This document shows positions 47,544 through 55,365 of a stretch of 55,365 nt of DNA, piece after piece. The first letter of the stretch is position 1; each line of letters opens with the position of its first letter. The notes beneath the pieces were generated by a model that searched no databases, was not told the origin of the DNA, and saw nothing but the letters and a program-made list of their open reading frames with translations. The translations under genes were made by a program, and so were the position numbers. Origin of the DNA: Flammeovirgaceae bacterium UBA2338 (GTDB taxonomy: Bacteria; Bacteroidota; Bacteroidia; Cytophagales; Cyclobacteriaceae); contig DDUM01000023.1 of NCBI GenBank assembly GCA_002344795.1, positions 1 through 55,365 of the forward strand, in the 5' to 3' direction.

Positions 47544-50500
47544 CTTCTTTTCTTACTTCTCCATCAGGCAGGGGAATGTCACTGTCCTTTTGTTTTTTCT
47601 CCCGGGCGGTGTGCCAAAGGTCTCTGATCTCATTGAAATTTTGGGTATGCAACAAACTAACGCCAGTGGTAACAGCGCTTTGGGTACCTAGTGTATTGGT
47701 AAGTTGGTTGACGTTGGATCGACTGTACATTTTCACTTTGAATTTGCCATCAGGGGTTAGTAAATAATCTACCATCCAGTCTCCAGCTATGGATGAGATG
47801 TTATCAGACGGCCGGTATTGATTGGAGAAACTACCATCGCGCGTAATCCTCAGCCTTCCATTGAGAAATGAATAGGAAAGTCTAAGCTGGAAAGTATTGA
47901 ATGCTTCCTGATCCAGTGTGCCCAAATCCAAGTCTATTTCGAGATTTTGATCAACTTGAGTAAGCCAGTAGCTGAGTTGATTGGAAAGAAGTTCGCTGAC
48001 ACTATTATACAATGTGCCACTTGTGCTAAAAGCGTCAGGGGGTGAGAATTTTCTAAGGATAATCAGACTGAAGACTTGCCGTTTTAGTTCTTGCTCATCC
48101 AGTCTGGATTTAAAAGATTCAAATTCAAAATTCAATCGTACTGGGGCGGCTCTTCCTTCAACAATGATATTGTCGGGTAATTCATTGGCATCGATATCAA
48201 AATTAATCCGTGGAGAAAGCATTTGACCTTCAAGCTTTAATTTCACATCTGTTGGATACTTTCTTCTTACTTGTGGGTTGCTTAATACTTCTTCTGACTG
48301 GTCGGTAAGAATTGGTCCTAAGGAAGCCATTTGTGTGTAGTCGGCTGTAATGTCCATGATTCCTTCATAAGGACTTCCGTACCATGATATTCTGCTTCCG
48401 GGTTGTATATCAAATTCTTTATTGATGATATCATATAAGGTAAAGTTGTAGGCTCCCTGAGTAAACTCAACAGCACCAAACATAAAGAAATCACCCTTTG
48501 TATCTAATTGAAGTTTGATGTCACCATTACCACGCCCGCGTATGATATCACCGGACTTTATATCAAAAATAATTTCCGTATAAGCATCAGGCGTAATATC
48601 TAAATTAATATCCATCGAAATACCTGAAGATTCTACCTTTCTTTTTTTCTGATCCTTATCTGTATCGGTGTCAGCAGCCAGTGAATCCGTGAATGCAACA
48701 AAGTTGATGAAATCCTTTTTGTCTACTGTTTCAGATGAACTCATGGGAATGTATATTCTCGTGTTTTTTTGAGTTTGAGCAGTGGCTGAAATCTTTAGAT
48801 TAGTAGAGGGGCCAAAGAAATTTGCGTTACCTGTTGCATAACCTTGTCCGTAGAATAACGAGTTGTCCCTTGCTGTGGTGTTTAGGAGTTGAAGATTTTG
48901 AAAGGAAGCATCTAAATTAAGACTGAACTCTTTGAAACTTCTGTGAGCAATAAACCCATCTAAGGTTCCTGTGTTATTAAACTTGTCCGTCAATCTAAAA
49001 TTGTTAAAGACAAGCTGATTGGGGGTCATTCCGAATTCACCTGTGAAATTGTACAAAGTTTTTAAGTAGTTGATCATAATCTGACCATTTTCAATTGAAC
49101 CAGTGCCTCTAATTTTAGGAACAGTAAATGAACCGGTAATTTGGTACTTCCCTGTGAGCGTGCCATTCATATTTGAAAATATAGTAGCCAGGAGGGGTTC
49201 TGCAATTTTAAGATTTGCCTTTTCAAATTGTGCTGAAATTTGAAGAGGGTCTTCCGCTCCAGGATTATAGAACCCTTTTAAATCTACAGTTCTCACTTTT
49301 AGGCGATCGATTAAAAAGTTAATATCAAATCTCTGATCTCTCTGGTTCCAGATATTAGTGCCACTGATATCGCCTATTAAGAACTCATTGATGGTGAAGC
49401 TATTGATGGCAAGATCATTTTGAATGTAGGGATTGTTATATAAATCTCTTCCTTCGGCAGTCCCATTCAGCGTGCCAGTGAATCGATTGCCACTGATGCT
49501 ATTCAAAAAGCTCAAATCCAGATTACTCACATTAAGAGAAAGTGATTTACTTGAATCCTGCGAGACGAATCCTTCAAGAAGTACTTTTTGGTTATCATTT
49601 TGAATGGCCAGATGATTTATTCTCCATTCATTTCCATTTAGAATGGTATAGTTTTCCTGACTTACCTGCCATGTCTCATTTAATGCCTTGATACTTGAAG
49701 GTAATATCTTTATGCGAGTACTGTCATTAAGTAAGTCGACCGCTGCTTTTATTCTTGCATAATTTTCTTTTCCGGTTTGATCAAAATCAACGCCCACCTC
49801 AATATGATCAGTATTCCATATGGCTTCTATAAATAAATTGCTCGTGTTGAAACTTTTGGAAAGTTTCTGTTGTGCGGAATTGATATTGAGCATGGCCAGG
49901 ATGTTGGTGCTGTCCCTCACTTTTGACCCATTGAGCTCGATGGTGTTTTGCGTAAATAATTTTCCGCTATAAGTAATGGAGTCAATGGTTGAATAGGCGT
50001 TGAGTATGGAAGTGTACCCATTGGAGAATTTTCCTTCTACTCTTGTGTTCTTTGACAACTGACTATTTATGCCAGCTACCTTGATGATTGGGTTTATGTC
50101 TTTAAGAATAATATTGAAATTGGCATCGTATTCTTGTGATTCCTTTCCTTTTGTAAGATAATAAGTATTTAATTCATCGCGGTCGTTTTTTATGGTCAGA
50201 TAGAACTCTTTGAATAATTTATTCAGGTCTTTGAATAAAGAAGAATAGTAGTATTCGCCATGTAGATTGATATCTGCAAATGAACTTCTAAGCAGCAAAC
50301 TTCTTCCCTTTGCTAATTTGCTTGATGTGAGCTGAATGGAATCAATTTCCAATAACTCATCCCTATAGGTCACTTTGGTATTTTTTAAAAAAGCATTTCC
50401 GAAAATACTATCAATGTCTAATCCTCTGGAGTCAATGTCAACTACTGATTGAATAGAGAAATAGTCCTTAGATAAACCAAGATTATGTAAAAGTGCCGTG

Positions 50501-52098
50501 TCAAGCCGGGCCTTCATTTTGACCAGGTCATTGTCCTTACTAAAATCTATTGATCCCTCTGCTTCAAATTTTAGATTGGGATCATTGATGGTAAGGTTGC
50601 CATTAAAAAACTGGGATCTGAATCTCGCATTGGTAATAATGTTTTTGTAGTCGTAATCTTTAATTTTGATGTGTGATATTTTTCCGTCCAATTGAAAGTC
50701 TGCCGACTCTTCAGTAAAACCTTTTCCGTCAATATGGCCTGTCATGGATACTCTTCGCAGTAGTGTTGTATCAGTGAGATAAGTGCCAAACTTAAAATCG
50801 ATTAATTCGATGTTTCCTTTGTATTGCGATAAGGCAGGAAAGTCTGTGTTGATTTTCAGGTTGACATCAGACTTTATTTGACCAAAATTGCCCTTAAAAA
50901 TTCCGTTGGCTACGAAGTCATTAATAAATCCAGTATAATTTCCAAGCAGTTGAAACTCACCTAAGGGTTGTAATGCTGAGAAGGTTTTTGGTGGTAATAG
51001 AAACTTTAAATCCGCAATATCTACACTACTTCTCTTTAAGTTCAGATTAATGAATGTTTCATTGATTCTAGGCAACCCATCCATATTGAGATTGCCATCA
51101 AGCGTTGTGTTACCCATATTTAACGCGAGGTTTCTAACAAAGAACCTGCTGACTTTGCCAACGAAATAGCCGCTCACTGAGATCTTTTCATTTATCTTCC
51201 CCACCCCGGGTGCAAAGAGTGCTAAATCCTGGGGATCAATTATAGTGTTCCTGATACTGGATTTGATATTAACTTGATTATTAAAATCATTAAGATCTTG
51301 CAAGCTGCGATAGGTAAATATGATTGTGTCCTGAATGTGACTATTACCAGCCTCCAGATTTAGATTCAGGAATTCCATTGAACTTTGAGATATGCGGAAG
51401 AAGGTGTTTAGCTTCTTTATGTTGAATTGAGTTTGCTCATCGATAGCTGTAAGTGAATTGACTTTAAATTGAATTGTATCTCCAATCACTTTGAAATTCT
51501 GAATGAGTCCGTCATTAAGCGCTACCTTAAAGTGACTGTAGTCAAATCTCGGAAAAAGTGAATCTTTATCCTGGTCGTTATAACTGAACGAAGACTGGTT
51601 GATTACGATTTCTCCTATATTAACTTTGGAGGAAGCCCCTTTGCTATCTTTAGGAGGCTTAATCAGCCTTTTGATAAAAATATTAATGTTCATGTCCTGA
51701 GTAGAATCACTTTCGCGAATTTTGGTCAGGTTGACTTCGGTTCCATTCAATGTTGCCGCATCAATGTTGACATTGCGATTAATCAGCAATGAACTTATTC
51801 TAAAATTAACTTTGAGAAGTTTTGCATCAATCATTACATTGTTTTCCGGATCGGTAATGAGAAGATTTTCCAGTTCTAGCCTGTCGTACCAGATAAGGTG
51901 AACTGAGCCAAACGTAGTTTTGAATCCAGAAATATTAGAGATTCGATCAGTATACTGTCGTAGGATTGATTTTTGAACAGGTGGAATTTGTAATATTCCA
52001 AAGCCGACAAGAAAAAAGGCCAATAGGAAGTACAGGCCATATAAGATAATTTTCTTTAGCCATAAAAGAATGCGATTTTTGATAACTTGCAGGTTCAT
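47524..52098 (-). CDS. tamB: TamB family protein
   Basis: A 1524-residue envelope protein anchored by one N-terminal transmembrane helix (about residues 17-38, ILYGLYFLLAFFLVGFGIL). The long middle is repetitive beta-strand sequence of the lipid-channel type shared with AsmA/TamB proteins, and the last ~450 residues match the TamB (DUF490) domain, ending VSLLHTQNFNEIRDLW. Homologues span the periplasm and carry lipid or assemble outer-membrane proteins; the gene's Omp85 partner could be the protein at 6383-7846 (inference). It is divergent from tsaD by only 10 bases. Confidence 0.92.
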   Translation of the reverse strand: MNLQVIKNRILLWLKKIILYGLYFLLAFFLVGFGILQIPPVQKSILRQYTDRISNISGFKTTFGSVHLIWYDRLELENLLITDPENNVMIDAKLLKVNFRISSLLINRNVNIDAATLNGTEVNLTKIRESDSTQDMNINIFIKRLIKPPKDSKGASSKVNIGEIVINQSSFSYNDQDKDSLFPRFDYSHFKVALNDGLIQNFKVIGDTIQFKVNSLTAIDEQTQFNIKKLNTFFRISQSSMEFLNLNLEAGNSHIQDTIIFTYRSLQDLNDFNNQVNIKSSIRNTIIDPQDLALFAPGVGKINEKISVSGYFVGKVSRFFVRNLALNMGNTTLDGNLNMDGLPRINETFINLNLKRSSVDIADLKFLLPPKTFSALQPLGEFQLLGNYTGFINDFVANGIFKGNFGQIKSDVNLKINTDFPALSQYKGNIELIDFKFGTYLTDTTLLRRVSMTGHIDGKGFTEESADFQLDGKISHIKIKDYDYKNIITNARFRSQFFNGNLTINDPNLKFEAEGSIDFSKDNDLVKMKARLDTALLHNLGLSKDYFSIQSVVDIDSRGLDIDSIFGNAFLKNTKVTYRDELLEIDSIQLTSSKLAKGRSLLLRSSFADINLHGEYYYSSLFKDLNKLFKEFYLTIKNDRDELNTYYLTKGKESQEYDANFNIILKDINPIIKVAGINSQLSKNTRVEGKFSNGYTSILNAYSTIDSITYSGKLFTQNTIELNGSKVRDSTNILAMLNINSAQQKLSKSFNTSNLFIEAIWNTDHIEVGVDFDQTGKENYARIKAAVDLLNDSTRIKILPSSIKALNETWQVSQENYTILNGNEWRINHLAIQNDNQKVLLEGFVSQDSSKSLSLNVSNLDLSFLNSISGNRFTGTLNGTAEGRDLYNNPYIQNDLAINSFTINEFLIGDISGTNIWNQRDQRFDINFLIDRLKVRTVDLKGFYNPGAEDPLQISAQFEKANLKIAEPLLATIFSNMNGTLTGKYQITGSFTVPKIRGTGSIENGQIMINYLKTLYNFTGEFGMTPNQLVFNNFRLTDKFNNTGTLDGFIAHRSFKEFSLNLDASFQNLQLLNTTARDNSLFYGQGYATGNANFFGPSTNLKISATAQTQKNTRIYIPMSSSETVDKKDFINFVAFTDSLAADTDTDKDQKKRKVESSGISMDINLDITPDAYTEIIFDIKSGDIIRGRGNGDIKLQLDTKGDFFMFGAVEFTQGAYNFTLYDIINKEFDIQPGSRISWYGSPYEGIMDITADYTQMASLGPILTDQSEEVLSNPQVRRKYPTDVKLKLEGQMLSPRINFDIDANELPDNIIVEGRAAPVRLNFEFESFKSRLDEQELKRQVFSLIILRKFSPPDAFSTSGTLYNSVSELLSNQLSYWLTQVDQNLEIDLDLGTLDQEAFNTFQLRLSYSFLNGRLRITRDGSFSNQYRPSDNISSIAGDWMVDYLLTPDGKFKVKMYSRSNVNQLTNTLGTQSAVTTGVSLLHTQNFNEIRDLWHTAREKKQKDSDIPLPDGEVRKEDEDGGM

Positions 52099-52108
52099 TT
52101 AATCTATA

Positions 52109-53122
52109 ATGGACCCCAAAATTCTTGCCATAGAGTCATCTTGTGATGAGACTTCTGCCTCTGTAATAAGCAACGGCAAGGTACTTAATAATGTTATAGC
52201 CTCGCAATCGGTTCATCACAAATATGGAGGGGTAGTTCCTGAGTTGGCTTCCCGCGCTCATCAAAAAAATATTGTTCACATAGTTAACGAAACTTTGACC
52301 TCGTCAGGTATAAAAAAGAATGAATTAGACGCGATAGCCTTTACTAAAGGCCCAGGACTGTTAGGGGCGCTACTCGTTGGTGTTTCTTTTGCAAAATCCA
52401 TGGCACTTGCATTAGACATACCTCTTATTGAGGTCAACCATATGCAGGCGCATGTACTTTCACATTTTATTGATGAGCCAAAACCCAGGTTTCCTTTTCT
52501 TTGTCTCACTGTAAGTGGGGGGCATACCCAAATTGTATTGGTAAAGGATCACCTGGATATGACCGTAATTGGAGAAACGCAAGATGACGCAGTTGGGGAG
52601 GCCTTTGATAAGGCTGCCAAGATGATGGGGTTGCCATATCCTGGTGGCCCGATGATTGATAAATTGGCCAGGGAAGGCAATCCAAATGCCTTTCGTTTTC
52701 CAATCACCAGTATGCCTGCATTGGATTTTTCTTTTAGTGGAATAAAAACAGCTTTCCTTTATTTTATTCGAGATGAAGTAGCTAAAGATCCTTCATTTAT
52801 TGAGTTGAGAAAAAATGATATTTGTGCGAGTATTCAGAAGCATCTGGTAGATATGCTTTTGGAAAAACTGGAGAAGGCCAGTGTCGAAATGAATATAAAG
52901 CAAATAGCAATTGCGGGAGGAGTTTCTGCCAACTCCGGATTAAGAGATGGCCTCAAACGAAAAGGGGAACAATTGGGATGGGAAACTTATATTCCTGATT
53001 TTCAATATTGTACTGACAACGCAGCCATGGTGGCAATTGTGGCTCATTACAAATACCAAAAGAAAATATTTAGTAATTTGAATGCTTCACCGATGGCAAG
53101 AATGCCCTTAAATATAAAATGA
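52109..53122 (+). CDS. tsaD: tRNA N6-adenosine threonylcarbamoyltransferase
   Basis: A 337-residue TsaD protein of the t6A37 modification pathway. Motifs are AIESSCDETSASVI, HKYGGVVPELASRAHQKN, the metal site NHMQAHVLSH, TVSGGHTQIV, DDAVGEAFDKAAKMMGLPYPGGP, AGGVSANSGLR and the terminal DNAAMVA. The length is normal. Its start codon is 10 bases from the tamB start on the opposite strand. It overlaps the thioesterase gene by 4 bases. Confidence 0.97.
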   Translation: MDPKILAIESSCDETSASVISNGKVLNNVIASQSVHHKYGGVVPELASRAHQKNIVHIVNETLTSSGIKKNELDAIAFTKGPGLLGALLVGVSFAKSMALALDIPLIEVNHMQAHVLSHFIDEPKPRFPFLCLTVSGGHTQIVLVKDHLDMTVIGETQDDAVGEAFDKAAKMMGLPYPGGPMIDKLAREGNPNAFRFPITSMPALDFSFSGIKTAFLYFIRDEVAKDPSFIELRKNDICASIQKHLVDMLLEKLEKASVEMNIKQIAIAGGVSANSGLRDGLKRKGEQLGWETYIPDFQYCTDNAAMVAIVAHYKYQKKIFSNLNASPMARMPLNIK

Positions 53123-53511
53123 AGAATTTACCTAATACGGGTGATATAAGGGTTTACAGAAAGAAAATAGTAGAAGCAGATGTGGCTGCTTTTCATGGAG
53201 AGGTATTACATGCTGTTTATTCCACATTTGCTATGGCCAGAGATATGGAGTGGTCATCTAGACTTTTTTTTATCGAGATGAAGGAAGAGGATGAGGAGGG
53301 GGTGGGGACACATTTAAGTATTGACCATTTGACACCAGCTTTTGTGGGAGAAGAGTTGGTGATCTCGGCAAAAGTTATCAGTTTGACCGGCAATGAATTA
53401 ATTTGTAGCATAGAGGCTAAGGTGGGAGAAAGAATAGTAGCCAAAGGTAAAACAGGTCAGAGGATGCTAAAAAGGGATAAGCTCAAAAAGCTTTTTATGA
53501 AGACTAATTAG
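53119..53511 (+). CDS. FlK-like hotdog thioesterase
   Basis: A 130-residue hotdog-fold protein related to FlK thioesterases. Family blocks are VLHAVYSTFAMARDMEWSSR and EGVGTHLSIDHLTPAFVGEELVISAKV, with the active-site region near GTHLSIDHLTP. Substrate acyl-CoA is unknown. The gene is squeezed between tsaD (4-base overlap) and smpB (2-base gap), which puts it in a tRNA/ribosome operon. It has no signal peptide. Confidence 0.86.
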   Translation: MKNLPNTGDIRVYRKKIVEADVAAFHGEVLHAVYSTFAMARDMEWSSRLFFIEMKEEDEEGVGTHLSIDHLTPAFVGEELVISAKVISLTGNELICSIEAKVGERIVAKGKTGQRMLKRDKLKKLFMKTN

Positions 53512-53513
53512 GT

Positions 53514-53978
53514 ATGGCGAAGCAGCGATTTTCAAATGATATTAATATAAAAAACCGACAGGCCAGTTACCGATACGAATTACTTGATAAGTATATTGCC
53601 GGTATGGTATTGAAGGGTACTGAAATAAAATCTATTCGCGAGGGCAAGGTCAGCCTTCAGGAGGGTCATTGTTATTTTAATAACGGAGAGTTATTTGTAA
53701 AAGGCATCAGTATAAATCCATACGATCAGGGAACGCATTATAACCATGAGTCCACTCGTGAAAGGAAACTATTGTTAAAGAGAACTGAGTTAAGAAGACT
53801 TGAGGCGAAGTCGGAGGAAAAGGGCTTGACTATTGTTCCTTTAAGACTCTTTATCAATGATCGTGGTTTTGCAAAATTGGAAATATCCCTGGCAAAAGGG
53901 AAAAAGACTCATGATAAACGCGAAAATATTAAGGAAAAAGATTTGAAGAGGGAGCTTGCGCGTGTAAAGTTTAAGTAA
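53514..53978 (+). CDS. smpB: tmRNA-binding protein SmpB
   Basis: A 154-residue protein that carries tmRNA to stalled ribosomes. Typical blocks are NRQASYRYELLDKYIAGMVLKGTEIKSIREGKVSLQEG, LFVKGISINPYDQGTHYNHESTRERKLLL, and the basic tail LAKGKKTHDKRENIKEKDLKRE. The tail that enters the mRNA channel is complete. The tmRNA gene is not in this window. It lies downstream of tsaD and the thioesterase gene. Confidence 0.97.
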   Translation: MAKQRFSNDINIKNRQASYRYELLDKYIAGMVLKGTEIKSIREGKVSLQEGHCYFNNGELFVKGISINPYDQGTHYNHESTRERKLLLKRTELRRLEAKSEEKGLTIVPLRLFINDRGFAKLEISLAKGKKTHDKRENIKEKDLKRELARVKFK

Positions 53979-53988
53979 GATCAAATTG

Positions 53989-54783
53989 ATGGACGCTAGA
54001 AGTTACGGAGTAAGTCGACTTGCATTGGTACCGGTAAGAAAAGAACCCGATGATCGAACGGAGCAGATAACCCAATTGCTATTTGGTGATCACTACGAGG
54101 TGTTGAATTATTCAGCTAACGGACAATGGTTATATATTAAAATATTTACGGATGCCTATGAGGGATGGATTGATAGAAAGCAACATCATAGTATCACTCC
54201 TGAATATTTCAATCAGATCAATCACGCCAATTTTAAAATAACAACCGACCTGACGGCAGGTATTCTGTATAAGAAGAATCCGATTACTATTCTGCTAGGG
54301 AGTATTGTTCCTATATCCAATTCCGAATTGTTTAAGTTGGAGGAGCAGTTTGCCTTTAATGGTGAGGCCAAGAGCCTTGGCCAAAAGAGGGAGTTTGAGT
54401 TTTTAAAATCCATTGCCTTGAAGTACCTGCAGGCACCTTATCAATGGGGTGGAAAAAGTCCTTTTGGGGTTGATTGTTCCGGGTTTACCCAAATGGTTTA
54501 TAAAATAAATGGATATTCAATTTCCAGGGATGCTCACCAACAGGCCGGATGTGGCAGGCTGGTTGCCAGCCTTCAAAGTGGACTGCCTGGAGACCTTGTT
54601 TACTTTTACAATGAAAGTGGCAATATTGGTCATGTGGGTATTATTTTGGAGGATCATAGGATCATTCATGCATCAGGCAGGGTGAAGATAGATCAACTTA
54701 CAGAAGAGGGGATTGTTGACCTCGAAAGCAATGTGATCACCCACCGTTTTGCGGGCATTAGACGGATACTTATCAACAATTAG
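53989..54783 (+). CDS. NlpC/P60 (C40) peptidase with SH3 domains
   Basis: A 264-residue protein from the ATG at 53989 (a TTG lies one codon earlier). Two SH3b-like domains occupy about residues 5-125; the C-terminal NlpC/P60 domain carries Cys163 in GVDCSGFTQMVYK, His in NIGHVGIILED, and a third residue region in IIHASGRVKIDQL. It should cut peptidoglycan stem peptides. No signal peptide or lipobox is visible, so export is unclear; in Bacteroidota similar proteins are often periplasmic or cytosolic recycling enzymes. It begins 10 bases after smpB. Confidence 0.88.
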   Translation: MDARSYGVSRLALVPVRKEPDDRTEQITQLLFGDHYEVLNYSANGQWLYIKIFTDAYEGWIDRKQHHSITPEYFNQINHANFKITTDLTAGILYKKNPITILLGSIVPISNSELFKLEEQFAFNGEAKSLGQKREFEFLKSIALKYLQAPYQWGGKSPFGVDCSGFTQMVYKINGYSISRDAHQQAGCGRLVASLQSGLPGDLVYFYNESGNIGHVGIILEDHRIIHASGRVKIDQLTEEGIVDLESNVITHRFAGIRRILINN

Positions 54784-54853
54784 CTCAATCCTGCATCAAG
54801 ATGGAAGCAGTTGCTTGTTGTTAAAAACAAGGATTCGCATTATCTTTCCTACT

Positions 54854-55345
54854 GTGAACAATAGGGTATTGGTATTGAATCAGGATTTTAGTCCGCTGAT
54901 GGTATGCTCCGTGCAGCGCGCTTTTATATTGGTTTATCTTAATAAAAGCGAAATGCTTCGTCCTGCCAATGGGTATAAACTGCATACCGTGACACAAAGT
55001 TTTGCTATGCCTTCTGTTATCCGCCTCAATCGTTATGTTAGAGCACCCTATAAAGGTGTGAGTTTAACCAGGCAAAATATTTTCAGGCGAGATAACAACC
55101 AATGTCAATATTGCGGTACACACAAAGACCTAACGCTGGACCATGTTATTCCAAGTTCAAAGGGCGGCCCTCACTCTTGGCTCAACCTGGTTACAGCGTG
55201 CAAAAGGTGCAATGCCAAAAAAGGAGACCACACACCTCAGGAGGCAGACATGTACCCCAGGCATAGACCCTACAGACCTACCTATGCACTTTTCCTCCGC
55301 GACAACAGTGGGTTTGGAAATGAGTGGGATGAGTATCTACGATAG
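54854..55345 (+). CDS. HNH endonuclease family protein
   Basis: A 163-residue HNH protein from the GTG at 54854, which yields VNNRVLVLNQDFSPLMVCSVQRAF, the conserved N-terminus of this family in Bacteroidota. A longer frame starts at 54749 but overlaps the peptidase gene and has no matching sequence. The HNH motif is CQYCGTHKDLTLDHVIPSSKGGPHSWLNLVTACKRCNAKKG, with two CxxC pairs that bind structural zinc. Target and role are unknown; it is a widespread stand-alone gene rather than part of a restriction system. Confidence 0.92.
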   Translation: MNNRVLVLNQDFSPLMVCSVQRAFILVYLNKSEMLRPANGYKLHTVTQSFAMPSVIRLNRYVRAPYKGVSLTRQNIFRRDNNQCQYCGTHKDLTLDHVIPSSKGGPHSWLNLVTACKRCNAKKGDHTPQEADMYPRHRPYRPTYALFLRDNSGFGNEWDEYLR

Positions 55346-55365
55346 TTTGTTGCTATTAAGGCCTT

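Noticed and set aside
54749..54853. Upstream start of the HNH gene
   Set aside because: It would overlap the peptidase gene and lacks family sequence; the GTG at 54854 gives the conserved VNNRVLVLNQD start.

Overview
The window is a 55 kb chromosomal segment from a member of the Bacteroidota, most likely the order Cytophagales. The evidence is the gene content and the promoter style. Gene content includes an acpP-fabF-rnc cluster next to an IPExxxVDY-family gene and pyk, a PorV-like outer-membrane protein, an ExbB-ExbD-ExbD cassette, a TamB giant, a fused 2-oxoacid dehydrogenase E1 and a short Bacteroidota-type AMP nucleosidase. Several genes are preceded by the TTTG / TAnnTTTG promoter type known from this phylum. 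Gene density is high, many neighbours overlap by 1-20 bases, and several genes start with TTG or GTG. I see no prophage, insertion sequence with a transposase, or CRISPR array.

Region 1 (1-9.0 kb) is mostly on the minus strand and concerns the cell envelope: a nitrilase/NTF2-like pair, a DUF2807 protein, a 22-bp phased tandem repeat array, a 34-codon membrane ORF, a helix-hairpin-helix outer-membrane protein, a PorV-like protein, an Omp85-type protein and Lgt. Region 2 (9.0-20.1 kb) is core metabolism and RNA biology: nadE, rnc, fabF, acpP, pyk, an RqcH/NFACT homologue, a metallo-beta-lactamase-fold hydrolase and miaA, followed by a RelE-type toxin-antitoxin pair. Region 3 (20.6-32.8 kb) is glycan-related: glycosyltransferases, a flippase, a methyltransferase, wecB and a polysaccharide deacetylase, interrupted by ruvC and joined to a PP2C phosphatase, tatD and ansA.

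Region 4 (32.8-40 kb) has a terminator-bounded orphan island, tRNA-Ser(GGA), the exbB-X-exbD-exbD cassette with a strong terminator, a UMF1-type transporter, AMP nucleosidase, an orphan HsdR-N domain protein, a possible MITE, and alanine dehydrogenase. Region 5 (40-46.2 kb) has the fused E1 dehydrogenase, a LuxE-like protein, a 39-residue lipoprotein missed by simple ORF length cut-offs, an NtrC-like regulator without a DNA-binding domain, and the RNase P RNA gene, whose helices carry the same palindromic tip several times. Region 6 (46.2-55.4 kb) has tamB with a DUF2279 gene, and divergently the tsaD-thioesterase-smpB-NlpC/P60-HNH run.

Most of the window is ordinary core genome. The items I consider most worth a second look are the CGACAAGTCG palindromes in rnpB, the helically phased 22-bp array next to a tiny membrane ORF, the long hairpin abutting the nitrilase start codon, the HhH/beta-barrel + PorV-like module, and the uncharacterised membrane protein inside the Exb cassette. 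No obvious new defence or biosynthetic system is present that I can support.
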